A stretch of 64,000 nt of DNA from Shinella zoogloeoides (GCF_030733845.1 NZ_CP132311.1:2297501-2361500), one strand, 5' to 3'. Counted from the first letter of the stretch, positions 34,699 to 43,250 are shown. Notes: generated by a model from the sequence alone, not told the origin. A program made the numbers and translations.

Positions 34699-36365
34699 GC
34701 ACCCCAAAAGCAAGACTGCGTTGCGCGGTCTACACCCGCAAATCGACCGAAGAGGGCCTGGAGCAGGAGTTCAATTCGCTCGATGCACAAAGAGAGGCCT
34801 GCGCCGCCTATATTGCCTCGCAGGCGGGTGTCGGCTGGACGCTTGTACGAGACGTCTATGACGATGGCGGCGTGTCGGGCGGCACCATGGACCGTCCGGC
34901 CCTGAAGCAGCTGCTTGCCGATATCGAAGCTCTCCGCGTCGATGTGGTCGTCGTCTACAAGATCGACCGGCTCACCCGATCCCTCACGGACTTTGCCCGC
35001 ATCGTCGAGGTCTTCGACAAACATGGCATCTCCTTCGTCTCCGTAACGCAGCAGTTCAACACAACGACTTCCATGGGCCGGCTCACCCTCAACGTCCTGC
35101 TCTCCTTTGCCCAGTTCGAGCGCGAGGTCACCGCCGAGCGTATCCGCGACAAGATCGCCGCCTCCAAGCGCAAGGGCATGTGGATGGGAGGTGTCGTTCC
35201 GCTCGGCTATCGGGTGGAGGAGCGCAAACTGGTGATTGAAGAGGGCGAGGCTCGTATCGTCCGGCATCTCTTCCAGCGCTACATCGACTTGCGGTCGGTT
35301 CCAAAGCTCGCCGACGAGGCCCGAACCATCGTTCTTCCGCAATCACGACAGCGCAAGCCGGGCAAGCCGTTCGGGCGCGGCAATCTCTATCATCTTCTGT
35401 CCAACCCGATCTATGCCGGAAAGATCCGCCACAAGGATGCACTCTACGAAGGGGAGCACCAACAGATCATCGCCCACGAGCTGTTCGACCAGGTCCAGGC
35501 GATGCTAGCGGATCAGGCGCAGGATCGAGCAGCGCCGAAGAACCGTGAGGGTGCCCACCTGCTGACCGGGCTGCTCTTCGACGACACCGACGATCGCATG
35601 AGCCCTACCCATGCCAACAAGAAGGGCGTGCGTTATCGGTACTACATCTCGTCAAGGCTAGTGGACCGGACACGACAAGACGATACCGGATGGCGGATTC
35701 CGGCAAGCGAGATCGAGGCGCTTGTCCTCGACCAGACGCATCGCGTCCTTCATGATCAGGCGATGCTGGCATACTGGCTGGAAGAGGCAGGCCTGACGGA
35801 TAGTTTGCACAAATGCCTGGAGAATGCCAAACGCATCAGCGCCAGAAGGGACAGCGAGACCGCTGGCATGCCCCTAGGCGAGGGGCTTCGGTCTATGGTG
35901 CGGCGCATCGCACTTCATCGTGATCGCATCGAGATCGATATCGACCGGCACGGCACACTGCTCATGCTGGGCGTCAAGCCCGGGGATGGCGATCCTTTAG
36001 CCTTCCAAACTATCATCTTGCCAGTCACTCTCAGGCGCCGGGGAGCGGAGACCCGGTTGGTGATGCTCGCAGGCCAACCGATCGCGCGCCATCCTGACGA
36101 GAGCCTCGTACACCTGATCGCACGAGCCCATGCCTTCCTTGCATCGCTCACCGAAATCGCCGGTCGCAGCCTTGGCGATGTTGCCAAGCTACACGGCACC
36201 GATCTGTCGAGTGTCAGCCGCATCCTTCCATACGCCTTCCTCTCGCCGGCGCTCACCGAGGCGATCCTGACGGGCCGGCAATCCCCCACCCTCAATACAC
36301 AGCGCCTGGTCCGCCTGGCCGATGTGCCGATCGATTGGTCGCAGCAGCAAGCGCTGCTCGCCTGA
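34695..36365 (+). CDS. Large serine recombinase (resolvase family)
   Basis: The 556-residue protein catalyses site-specific DNA recombination through a serine nucleophile. The resolvase domain starts with CAVYTRKSTEEGLEQEF, with Ser17 as the catalytic residue, and continues with VYKIDRLTRSLTDFARI and FAQFEREVTAERI. A recombinase domain (PLGYRVEERKLVI to LSNPIYAGKIRH) and a C-terminal region follow. The four-base ATGA overlap with DUF2924 indicates coupled translation. The cysteine-rich zinc ribbon seen in many large serine recombinases is not obvious. It lies next to the tRNA that bounds the accessory region. Confidence 0.9.
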   Translation: MSTPKARLRCAVYTRKSTEEGLEQEFNSLDAQREACAAYIASQAGVGWTLVRDVYDDGGVSGGTMDRPALKQLLADIEALRVDVVVVYKIDRLTRSLTDFARIVEVFDKHGISFVSVTQQFNTTTSMGRLTLNVLLSFAQFEREVTAERIRDKIAASKRKGMWMGGVVPLGYRVEERKLVIEEGEARIVRHLFQRYIDLRSVPKLADEARTIVLPQSRQRKPGKPFGRGNLYHLLSNPIYAGKIRHKDALYEGEHQQIIAHELFDQVQAMLADQAQDRAAPKNREGAHLLTGLLFDDTDDRMSPTHANKKGVRYRYYISSRLVDRTRQDDTGWRIPASEIEALVLDQTHRVLHDQAMLAYWLEEAGLTDSLHKCLENAKRISARRDSETAGMPLGEGLRSMVRRIALHRDRIEIDIDRHGTLLMLGVKPGDGDPLAFQTIILPVTLRRRGAETRLVMLAGQPIARHPDESLVHLIARAHAFLASLTEIAGRSLGDVAKLHGTDLSSVSRILPYAFLSPALTEAILTGRQSPTLNTQRLVRLADVPIDWSQQQALLA

Positions 36366-36675
36366 CGCCCTCGGGCTCTCTCAAAACTACCATTATACAA
36401 CCGCCGCGAGCCTCTTTTGGCATCGGATCCATCAACACGAGTGATGCTGGCAGATAGTGTTCCTGCGAAAGCAGCGACTACCGATTCGTCCCTGCATCGC
36501 CCAAAACGACTTGCCGCGGAAAACCGGGCGACTGAGACGGAAACAGGAATTGCGGCATTCTTGCTCGGAATTGACCGTCTCACAGTCAAGTCACCGAGAC
36601 CATACGGCCGTAAGCCTCGGGAATGACGAGGCAATTGGGAATACGCAAAATCACTGCGGAAATAAATGGACTGAA
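36366..36675. other. Junction between accessory DNA and the tRNA
   Basis: These 310 bases contain no gene that I can support. They lie between the recombinase and the 3' end of the tRNA. A direct repeat of the tRNA 3' end, which would mark an attachment site, is not visible elsewhere in the window. Confidence 0.4.
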
Positions 36676-36751
36676 TGGTGGGCCCGGAGGGACTCGAACC
36701 CCCAACCAAGCGGTTATGAGCCGCCGGCTCTAACCATTGAGCTACAGGCCC
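36676..36751 (-). tRNA. tRNA with CAT anticodon, probably tRNA-Ile2
   Basis: The 76-base cloverleaf has an acceptor stem GGGCCTG / CGGGCCC, encoded CCA, D arm GCTC...GAGC, T arm with GGTTCGAGTCC and the anticodon loop CTCATAA. The anticodon arm GGCGG-CTCATAA-CCGC with a following TTGGT resembles the minor isoleucine tRNA, whose C34 becomes lysidine, more than elongator or initiator tRNA-Met. Its 3' end faces the accessory region, the usual orientation for island insertion. Confidence 0.9.
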
Positions 36752-36906
36752 GGCCCGGCTTTTGGCCGGAGTCGTCGGTCAATGGCGGCCGACGGTTGGA
36801 AAGCGTCTAGACGAATTCGGTCTTTCCCACAAGCGCTGCCGCATTCTCCACACAATGGCAGGCGAAGAACGGGGCAAGGGACACAACCATCAGGAGATAT
36901 TCCCAC

Positions 36907-37659
36907 ATGTTCCACGGAAGCTTCGGCCGCCGCACCGGCGCCAGCCTCGTCGCCCTCTCGCTCGCCCTTGCCGCCGCTCCGCTGGCCGCCAAGGCCGAGG
37001 ACACGGCAAAGCCGCGCGAGGCGACCATCGTCGTTACCGGCGAAGGCACGGCCGAAGCCGCGCCCGACATGGCGCTGATCGACCTTGGCGTCGTCAAGGA
37101 CGCCAAGACCGCCCGCGAGGCGCTCGACGCCAACAACAAGGCCATGGCCGAAATCCTCGCCGCGCTGAAGGAAGCCGGCATCGAGGAGCGCGACCTGCAG
37201 ACCTCCGGCTTCATGATCAACCCGCAATACCAGTATCCGCAGAGCTCGACGGGCGAGAACCCGCCGCCGGTCCTCATCGGCTTCCAGGTCACCAACACGG
37301 TGACGCTGCGCGTGCGGGACCTGTCCAAGCTCGGCGAAATCCTTGACAAGGCCGTGACGCTCGGTGCCAACCAGAGCGGGGGCATCCGCTTTACCAACGA
37401 CAAGCCGGATACCGCCGTCAGCGCAGCGCGCAAGAAGGCCGTCGAGAACGCCATGGCCAAGGCAAAGGAACTCACGGACGCTGCCGGCGTCGGCCTCGGC
37501 CGAGTGATCGAGATTTCCGAAACGAGCTACCGTGCCGAACCGATGCCGATGATGCGCGCCGTGGCCAAGGACTATGCGGCGGCCGGCTCCGTGCCGATCG
37601 CCGCCGGCGAGAACAGCTACTCCGTCGTCGTCAACGTGACCTTCGCGCTCGGCAAGTAA
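36907..37659 (+). CDS. SIMPL domain protein (YggE-like), secreted
   Basis: The 250-residue protein has a signal peptide (about residues 1-30, cut after AAKAEA-type AKA) and one SIMPL/DUF541 domain: REATIVVTGEGTAEAAPDMA, AGIEERDLQTSGFMINPQY and AARKKAVENAMAKAKELTDA. YggE-like proteins form periplasmic oligomers and have been linked to oxidative stress. The ATG follows AGGAGATATTCCCAC. A strong terminator lies 25 bases after the stop, so it is a single-gene unit. Confidence 0.88.
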   Translation: MFHGSFGRRTGASLVALSLALAAAPLAAKAEDTAKPREATIVVTGEGTAEAAPDMALIDLGVVKDAKTAREALDANNKAMAEILAALKEAGIEERDLQTSGFMINPQYQYPQSSTGENPPPVLIGFQVTNTVTLRVRDLSKLGEILDKAVTLGANQSGGIRFTNDKPDTAVSAARKKAVENAMAKAKELTDAAGVGLGRVIEISETSYRAEPMPMMRAVAKDYAAAGSVPIAAGENSYSVVVNVTFALGK

Positions 37660-37684
37660 GGCGCAAGAAACGGCAATCGAACGG

Positions 37685-37708
37685 AAGGGCCGGGAAACCG
37701 GCCCTTTT
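37685..37708 (+). terminator. Rho-independent terminator after the SIMPL gene
   Basis: The hairpin AAGGGCCGG-GAAA-CCGGCCCTT is followed by TT. It has nine perfect pairs and a GAAA tetraloop. Confidence 0.85.
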
Positions 37709-37726
37709 CGTTATGGAATAAATAAA

Positions 37727-38324
37727 CCTCCACCTACGGTGGAGGACTGGACTGGTTCTACATTGTCGTTGAGAGACCTCCGCGCTTGGACCGCTAGATT
37801 GGCCGAGACATAGAACGGAGGTTTTATGGACGAACGATCGCAATCACACGCGACGTGGGACTGCAAATATCATGTGGTCTTCGCGAGTAAGTACCGAACG
37901 AAGCGCCTTTACGGGGACGTAAGGCGTGAGTTGGGTGATCTGCTGCATAATCTTGCTCGACAAAAGGGATGCGAGATCAGGGAAGGGCACTTGATGCCCG
38001 ACCATGTGCACATGCTGATATCGATCCCGCCGAAATACTCGGTGTCTTCGATTGTCGGCTTTTTGAAAGGCAAGACGGCCCTTTACGTGGCCAACAAATA
38101 TGCCCGCAAGCGGCGCTACAAGGGCTATCACTTTTGGGCGCGTGGGTACTTCGTCTCTACGGCTGGCTATGATGAGCAGGTCGTCAGACGTTATATCCGT
38201 AATCAGGAAAAGGCCGACAAAGCTTCCGACTTTGCCGACCTCTTTAACCGTAGCTACTAACACATAGCAAAACCGCTTCTAGCGGTTCAAGCGCAGCGTT
38301 TCAAACCTCCACCTCTGGTGGAGG
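37727..38324 (+). mobile_element. IS200/IS605-type element with terminal hairpins
   Basis: The element is about 600 bp with tnpA only. Each end carries a hairpin, CCTCCACCTACGGTGGAGG at 37727-37745 and CCTCCACCTCTGGTGGAGG at 38306-38324, which differ by one loop base. Such subterminal hairpins are what TnpA of this family binds in single-stranded DNA. There are no inverted terminal repeats. It sits just after a terminator and disrupts no gene. Confidence 0.85.
37826..38260 (+). CDS. tnpA: IS200/IS605-family transposase TnpA
   Basis: The 144-residue Y1 HUH transposase moves the element as single-stranded DNA. It shows the HUH motif in PDHVHMLI and the nucleophilic tyrosine in VVRRYIRNQ. The start CKYHVVFASKYRTKRLYG is typical. 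No TnpB is present. All motifs are intact and the length is normal, so it is probably active. Confidence 0.93.
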   Translation: MDERSQSHATWDCKYHVVFASKYRTKRLYGDVRRELGDLLHNLARQKGCEIREGHLMPDHVHMLISIPPKYSVSSIVGFLKGKTALYVANKYARKRRYKGYHFWARGYFVSTAGYDEQVVRRYIRNQEKADKASDFADLFNRSY

Positions 38325-38345
38325 TCATGACTTCCGAAAACTGCC

Positions 38346-38864
38346 CTAGCAATTCCAGGCCGATACGGATCGGTCGATCCGGCCCTCCATGAGGGCCACC
38401 GGGAAGGCGACGCCGGGGGCCATGGGAATGGAAACGATTTCCAGCCGCTTCAGCCCCATGCGCGCATAGAAGGGCTCGGCGTTCAGCCCCGAAAACGCCT
38501 GAAAGCGCAAGGCGCCCTGCCCGGCCGCCGCGCGGGCGCATTCCGCAAAAAGCGCGCGGCCGATGCCCTGCCTTGCGCAAGCGGGATCGACGGCGAAATG
38601 ACGCAGATGCGCCAGGCCCTCGATCGTCTCGCCGGAACCCGGCGCGCCAAACGTCCAGCCGCCGCAGCCGAGGATGCGGCCGTCCTCTTCGACGACATGG
38701 AACGTGCCGGATGCGAGAAGGTCGGGATTCGCCCGCATCATGAAGGGCAAGGCAAGGGCAAGCAGGCGCTCCTCATAGGCTTCGGCCATCATGGCCGGAT
38801 AGGAGCGGCAAAGCAGGGCCTCCACGGCGGAGAGATCCTGCGGCGTCGATACTCTCGTCTTCAT
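38346..38864 (-). CDS. GNAT-family N-acetyltransferase
   Basis: The 172-residue protein has a GNAT fold. The acetyl-CoA loop reads FAVDPACARQGIGRALFAEC (R/Q-x-x-G-x-G/A), and the C-terminal strand has GLNAEPFYARMGLK. GGGGAG precedes the ATG at 38864, which rules out the much longer open frame. The substrate is unknown. Its 3' end lies 21 bases from the IS200-type element. Confidence 0.85.
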   Translation of the reverse strand: MKTRVSTPQDLSAVEALLCRSYPAMMAEAYEERLLALALPFMMRANPDLLASGTFHVVEEDGRILGCGGWTFGAPGSGETIEGLAHLRHFAVDPACARQGIGRALFAECARAAAGQGALRFQAFSGLNAEPFYARMGLKRLEIVSIPMAPGVAFPVALMEGRIDRSVSAWNC

Positions 38865-38937
38865 GTGGCTCCCCTGCTTCTGAACCAGCATAGGTTGCAG
38901 CGCTGCGTCGGCAAAGGGTTTTGCGCTGTCGAAACGC

Positions 38938-38967
38938 AAAAAACCCTCCCGGCAGAACCGGGAGGGT
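38938..38967 (-). terminator. Rho-independent terminator for the gene at 39041
   Basis: The hairpin ACCCTCCCGG-CAGAA-CCGGGAGGGT is followed on the minus strand by a run of T. It lies 74 bases after the stop of the periplasmic protein gene. Confidence 0.8.
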
Positions 38968-39040
38968 GGCCGTCCGCCGGCCGGGGGTGACAAGGTGGAC
39001 GGCGTCCGTCGGGCAAGCGCCGGAAGGCCGGCCTCGCCCC

Positions 39041-39469
39041 TTAACGCCAGAGGGCCGGGCAGCCGCGGTCGTTCGCGAAGACGATGCGGCGGTATTCGCC
39101 ACGGCGGAAGCCTTCCACTACGACCTTGCTGCGCGACACGTCGACGATGCGGGCACGGCGCAGGCCGATATCGCGCGCCTTGGCGACGGCGAGGTCCGGC
39201 GAGCAGCGGCCGCGGCGGCCGCCCCAGCCGCCGCCGTGGCGGCGGTCGTCGCGGCGGTCCCAGCGATCGCGATCGTGCCCGCGGCGCTCGCCGTCCCAAC
39301 CGCCTTCCCAGCCGCCGTCATAGTCCTGCACCTGGAGGAAGCCGTTGCGGTAGCCGACATTGTCGATGGTAACGCTGAGGCCGGCGGCGGAGGCGGCCGG
39401 AACGGAGGCTGTCAGGGCGCCGAGGCCGAGAACGGCGGCGAGAATGGTCTTTTTGAGAAGGGTCGTCAT
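39041..39469 (-). CDS. Secreted His/Arg/Gly-rich hypothetical protein
   Basis: The 142-residue protein has a clear signal peptide (about residues 1-28, ending ASAA). A low-complexity middle (DYDGGWEGGWDGERRGHDRD then RWDRRDDRRHGGGWGGRRGR) follows, and then a compact C-terminal domain with two cysteines (RGRCSPDLAVAKARDIGLRR and NDRGCPALWR). The C-terminal part resembles small PepSY-like or antifreeze-like rhizobial proteins of unknown role. The middle could bind metals or polyanions. AGGAGATCC precedes the ATG. Confidence 0.7.
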   Translation of the reverse strand: MTTLLKKTILAAVLGLGALTASVPAASAAGLSVTIDNVGYRNGFLQVQDYDGGWEGGWDGERRGHDRDRWDRRDDRRHGGGWGGRRGRCSPDLAVAKARDIGLRRARIVDVSRSKVVVEGFRRGEYRRIVFANDRGCPALWR

Positions 39470-39577
39470 GGAAGGATCTCCTGTTCGTTCCGGCGCCGTT
39501 CTGTCCGGCGATTGAGGAGACCATATGGCGGCGCGGCTGAACGAAATCCGAATCCTCCGTTCAGCCTGCGTTCAACT

Positions 39578-39928
39578 TCATGAACCGGAAAACACCGCGA
39601 AGCGGGTGATCGCGCCTTCCTCCAAGTCGAGGAGAAAGATCCGCTCCTTCGAATAGGCGCCGCCGCCCGCGGACGTGCCGCGCGCCGTCACGCGGATCGC
39701 GACATTGTGGCCGAGCGCATCGCTCATCACCAGCGCGTCGCCATAGCTTTCGTCGAATGCCTCGAAATGCCGGGCGAGACGGTCGCGCAGCGCCTCGCGG
39801 CCGTTGTCGCTGCCCTCGCCGATGCCGGAAATGGCGACATCTTCGTGGACCTTGGCGGCGAGCGCGGCAAAATCGCGGGCGTTCAGCGCCTCGATGACGG
39901 CGTGGTTGATGCTTTCTGTATCGGCCAT
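39578..39928 (-). CDS. SnoaL-like / NTF2-like protein
   Basis: The 116-residue protein (ADTESINHAVIEALNARDFA, then HEDVAISGIGEGSDNGREAL, then RDRLARHFEAF) has the helix-beta layout of the NTF2-like superfamily. No catalytic residues can be named. GAGAGGAGAGAGCC precedes the ATG. The function is unknown. It is the last gene of a minus-strand run that includes the YjbQ gene. Confidence 0.75.
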   Translation of the reverse strand: MADTESINHAVIEALNARDFAALAAKVHEDVAISGIGEGSDNGREALRDRLARHFEAFDESYGDALVMSDALGHNVAIRVTARGTSAGGGAYSKERIFLLDLEEGAITRFAVFSGS

Positions 39929-39986
39929 GGCTCTCTCCTCTCAGCGGGTCGCCGGCAGCAACGTTCCATCGTGTGACGCAGTTCCG

Positions 39987-40409
39987 TCAAGGGCCGAGAT
40001 GCAGCACGATTTCGCGCCGATGCGGCCGGTCGCGATGCTCGAAGAGGTAAAGGCCCTGCCAGGTGCCGAGCGCAAGGCGCCCGCCCATGACGGGAATGCC
40101 GATCGAAACCTGCGTCAGCGCCGCCTTGATATGGGCCGGCATGTCGTCCGGCCCTTCCAGCGTGTGCACGATCCAGGCCATGGACGGATCGTCGGCGGGC
40201 GGCACGAGGCGGCGGAAGAACGTATCGAGGTCGCGCCGGACGTCCGGGTCGGCATTTTCCTGGATGAGCAGCGAGCAAGAGGTATGGCGCACGAAGACCG
40301 TCAGCAACCCCTCTTCCTGGGCCGCCTTGCGCACGAATGCCTCGGCCTCGCGGGTGAACTCGTAGAGCCCCTGCCCGCGGGTCGAGACCGTCAGGATCGT
40401 CTGCGGCAC
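39987..40409 (-). CDS. YjbQ/UPF0047 family protein
   Basis: The 140-residue protein has the family motifs VFVRHTSCSLLIQENADPDV, HTLEGPDDMPAHIKAAL and GTWQGLYLFEHRDRPHRREI. The conserved His, Glu and Asp residues probably bind a metal. E. coli YjbQ has been reported to have a weak thiamine-phosphate synthase activity; the physiological role is unsettled. The start is a GTG with GAGGTAG upstream. Length is normal. Confidence 0.88.
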   Translation of the reverse strand: MPQTILTVSTRGQGLYEFTREAEAFVRKAAQEEGLLTVFVRHTSCSLLIQENADPDVRRDLDTFFRRLVPPADDPSMAWIVHTLEGPDDMPAHIKAALTQVSIGIPVMGGRLALGTWQGLYLFEHRDRPHRREIVLHLGP

Positions 40410-40421
40410 GGCGCGCCTACC

Positions 40422-40547
40422 TCAGCCGAGCGCCCAGAACAGGGAGCCGACGAGGACGATGAAGGCGATGATCACGCCCATGAAGCGCGCAAGACCGGCA
40501 TTGGTATCCGTCGTGGTGCCGACGATTGCATAGTAGAGGTTCATCAT
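40422..40547 (-). CDS. 41-residue single-helix membrane protein
   Basis: The product MMNLYYAIVGTTTDTNAGLA followed by RFMGVIIAFIVLVGSLFWAL and G has one membrane helix at the C terminus. AAGGACCTGCC precedes the ATG. It lies 12 bases before the YjbQ gene on the same strand, so co-transcription is likely. I do not recognise a family. Confidence 0.55.
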   Translation of the reverse strand: MMNLYYAIVGTTTDTNAGLARFMGVIIAFIVLVGSLFWALG

Positions 40548-40601
40548 GGCAGGTCCTTTCTTACGGATGGCGGGTGCGTTGATAGCGCACCCGCCATTCG
40601 C

Positions 40602-40955
40602 TCACAACTCGAGGAAGGTCTCGAAGCCGCCGTAGATCATGCGCTTGCCGTCGAAGATGTCCTTCCATTCCTCGCCGCCCAGCCGCTCGTCGGCCATGAC
40701 CTTGGCGACGATGTCATCGCGCTGCGCGCGCGATTTGTAGGTGATCCAGGAAAAGATCACGATCTCGTCTTCGCTCGCCTGCACGGCGCGGGGAAACGAG
40801 GTGAGTTCGCCATAAGGCACGTCTTCTGCGGTGCATTCGACATAGTCGATCGCCCCATATTCCTTCCACACCGCACCCGCGGCGCGCGCCATCGCCTTGT
40901 AGGCCTCGATCTTGGCCTTCGGCACGGCCAGCACGAATCCATCGACATAGGTCAT
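40602..40955 (-). CDS. DUF1428 domain protein
   Basis: The 117-residue protein starts MTYVDGFVLAVPKAKIEAYK and contains VWKEYGAIDYVECTAEDVP, FSWITYKSRAQRDDI and DGKRMIYGGFETF, all typical of DUF1428, a small ferredoxin-like dimeric alpha-beta barrel family. The function is unknown. AAGGAGGAGACGAAC precedes the ATG at 40955. Confidence 0.88.
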   Translation of the reverse strand: MTYVDGFVLAVPKAKIEAYKAMARAAGAVWKEYGAIDYVECTAEDVPYGELTSFPRAVQASEDEIVIFSWITYKSRAQRDDIVAKVMADERLGGEEWKDIFDGKRMIYGGFETFLEL

Positions 40956-41041
40956 GTTCGTCTCCTCCTTGGTTCGGACATGACAAGGACGTGTGTCGCC
41001 ATCGCGATCCGACAAGGGGACGGATATTTTATCGGGAGCCT

Positions 41042-41428
41042 CTACGTGGCCTTGGTGGGATCGCCGATCTCGGCGTTCAGCCGGATCGCCGCGCGCACGA
41101 GCCGCTCGGCAATCGCCATGTCCACCCGGTCGCCTTCGAGGAACGTCATCGTCGCCAGCTCGTATTTGCCGCCGGGCTTCAGCCGTGGCTCGATCTCCAC
41201 CAGACGCTTGCCGCGCCAGAAGCCGAAGAGCACGCGCGCGTCCTCCGCCCGGATCAGCAGAACCGGCCCGTTGGAAAAACAGACGATGTGGCCCCATTTG
41301 ATGCGTTCCACCGGTGCCCCGGCGGCAACCACCGCAACGCGCAATGTGTCGACGATGTCCCGCCGCCAGCCGCCGAGCGCGGCGGCATAGGCATCCGGGC
41401 TCTCCGCAGGTTTTTCCTTGCGCATCAT
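41042..41428 (-). CDS. DUF1801 domain protein
   Basis: The 128-residue protein shows the DUF1801 (YdhG-like) pattern: RRDIVDTLRVAVVAAGAPVE followed by RIKWGHIVCFSNG, and FGFWRGKRL later. The biochemical role is unknown. GGAGGAAGCGGC precedes the ATG. Confidence 0.8.
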   Translation of the reverse strand: MMRKEKPAESPDAYAAALGGWRRDIVDTLRVAVVAAGAPVERIKWGHIVCFSNGPVLLIRAEDARVLFGFWRGKRLVEIEPRLKPGGKYELATMTFLEGDRVDMAIAERLVRAAIRLNAEIGDPTKAT

Positions 41429-41585
41429 GCCGCTTCCTCCCCGTGCGGAGAGACTAGCGCGAACCGCCTACCGGCGCCAATCCGCATGGGAGCTGCGCCG
41501 ACGGAAGCGACACATGGTTGCGCCGGCAGGGTCGGCATGCAAGGTTCGCGGCAACCGGGCATGCGAAGCGGAAGGAGTATCGGTC

Positions 41586-43232
41586 GTGCGGAATTGGTTC
41601 TGGCGTCTTGCTTTCTCCTTCTCCGCCACCGGGCTGGTGCTCGGCACGCTGCTCTTCGCGGCCTCCCTGACACCCAGCCTCCTGCCGCGCACCTATGTCA
41701 CGCAAGGGCTGTTGTCCGGTGTCGCGATGGCCTGCGGCTATGGCCTCGGCGTTCTTCTCTCCGCCCTGTGGTTCTGGCTGGAACTGCCCGAACCGAAGGA
41801 CCGCGTGCGGCTCGCCCTCAAGGCGGCTGCCGGCGGCATTTGCGGCGTCGTGGTGCTCGTCTTCCTCTGGCGCACGGCCGAATGGCAGAACTCGATCCGC
41901 ACGCTGATGCACCTGCCGCCGATCGAGACGGCGCACCCGTTCTATGTCGGTCTCATCGCGCTTGCGGTTTTTCTGGCGCTGTTCGGCCTCGGGCGGCTCT
42001 TCGCCTTCCTCGTTCGCCTCTTTGCCAGAACCTCGCGGCGCGCGGCCCCGCGGCGGCTTTCCTATGTCATCGGCACGGCCCTGGCCGCGACCCTGTTCTG
42101 GACGCTGGCCGACGGCCTTCTCGTGCGTTTCGTGCTGCACACGGCCGATTCCTCCTTCCGCCGGCTTGACCAGGTGATCGAGCCGGATACCGCCGAACCG
42201 GCCGATCCGCTGAAGTCGGGAAGCAAGGCATCGCTGGTGCGCTGGGACGAACTCGGCCGCATGGGCCGGTCCTTCGTCGCGAGCGGGCCGACGGCGGCGG
42301 AGATATCCACCTTTACGGGCAAGCCCGCGCTGGAGCCGCTGCGCGTCTATGCCGGCCTCAACGCCGCCGAAACGCCGGAGGCGCGGGCGAAGATCGCGCT
42401 CGACGAACTCATCCGCGTCGGCGGCTTCCAGCGCTCGACGCTCGTCATCGTCATGCCGACCGGCACCGGCTGGGTCGATCCGGAAGGCATCGATACGGTC
42501 GAGTACCTGCACCATGGCGATATCGCCAGCATCGCCATCCAGTATTCCTATCTGGCGAGCTGGCTCTCGCTGCTCGCCGAACCGGACTATGGCGCCGAGG
42601 CCGCCCGCGCACTCTTCCACGCGGTCTACGGCCACTGGACGAGCCTGCCGAAGGAAGGAAGGCCGAAACTCTATCTCTACGGCCTCAGCCTCGGCGCGCT
42701 GTCGTCGGAACAGTCGGCGGAACTCTTCGAGGTGATCGGCGATCCCTACCAGGGCGCGCTCTGGGCCGGGCCACCCTTCCCCAGCCGCATCTGGCGCAAG
42801 ATGACGGCCGATCGCGAGCCCGGCACGCCGGCCTGGCTGCCGCGCTTCCGCGACGGCTCCTATGTGCGCTTCACCAGCCAGCGCAATGCGCTGCCGGAGG
42901 CGGGCGACCATTGGGGCCCGATGCGCATCGTTTATCTGCAATATGCCAGCGACCCGATCGTCTTCTACGATCCCTATTCCTTCTATCGCCAGCCGGCCTG
43001 GATGGCCGTGCCGCGCGGGCCGGACGTCTCGCCGGACTTCCAATGGTACCCCGTCGTCACCTTCCTGCAACTGACGCTCGACATGGCGATGGCCACGACG
43101 ACGCCCATGGGACTGGGCCACGTCTATGCCGGCGAGCATTATGTCGATCCGTGGATCGCGGTGACGGATGTGACGGACTGGAGCGCGGCGGATATCGCGC
43201 GGCTGAAGGAGAAATTTCGCGCGGGACGGTAG
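41586..43232 (+). CDS. Membrane-anchored alpha/beta hydrolase (Abhydrolase_9 type)
   Basis: The 548-residue protein has four to five N-terminal membrane helices (residues about 5-185) and a C-terminal alpha/beta-hydrolase domain with the nucleophile motif YGLSLGA (Ser368). Segments such as SLTPSLLPRTYVTQGLLSGV and GRSFVASGPTAAEI are typical of this actinobacterial and rhizobial family (Abhydrolase_9_N plus Abhydrolase_9). The substrate is unknown. I chose the GTG at 41586 because AAGGAG lies 8 bases upstream and the chain starts VRNWFWRLAF; the open frame begins earlier without support. Confidence 0.85.
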   Translation: MRNWFWRLAFSFSATGLVLGTLLFAASLTPSLLPRTYVTQGLLSGVAMACGYGLGVLLSALWFWLELPEPKDRVRLALKAAAGGICGVVVLVFLWRTAEWQNSIRTLMHLPPIETAHPFYVGLIALAVFLALFGLGRLFAFLVRLFARTSRRAAPRRLSYVIGTALAATLFWTLADGLLVRFVLHTADSSFRRLDQVIEPDTAEPADPLKSGSKASLVRWDELGRMGRSFVASGPTAAEISTFTGKPALEPLRVYAGLNAAETPEARAKIALDELIRVGGFQRSTLVIVMPTGTGWVDPEGIDTVEYLHHGDIASIAIQYSYLASWLSLLAEPDYGAEAARALFHAVYGHWTSLPKEGRPKLYLYGLSLGALSSEQSAELFEVIGDPYQGALWAGPPFPSRIWRKMTADREPGTPAWLPRFRDGSYVRFTSQRNALPEAGDHWGPMRIVYLQYASDPIVFYDPYSFYRQPAWMAVPRGPDVSPDFQWYPVVTFLQLTLDMAMATTTPMGLGHVYAGEHYVDPWIAVTDVTDWSAADIARLKEKFRAGR

Positions 43233-43250
43233 ATGCCTGTCTTCTCCCCC

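Noticed and set aside
36676..36751. Elongator tRNA-Met
   Set aside because: The anticodon is CAT, but the anticodon stem and following bases fit the lysidine-type tRNA-Ile2 better; tRNA-Met is not fully excluded.
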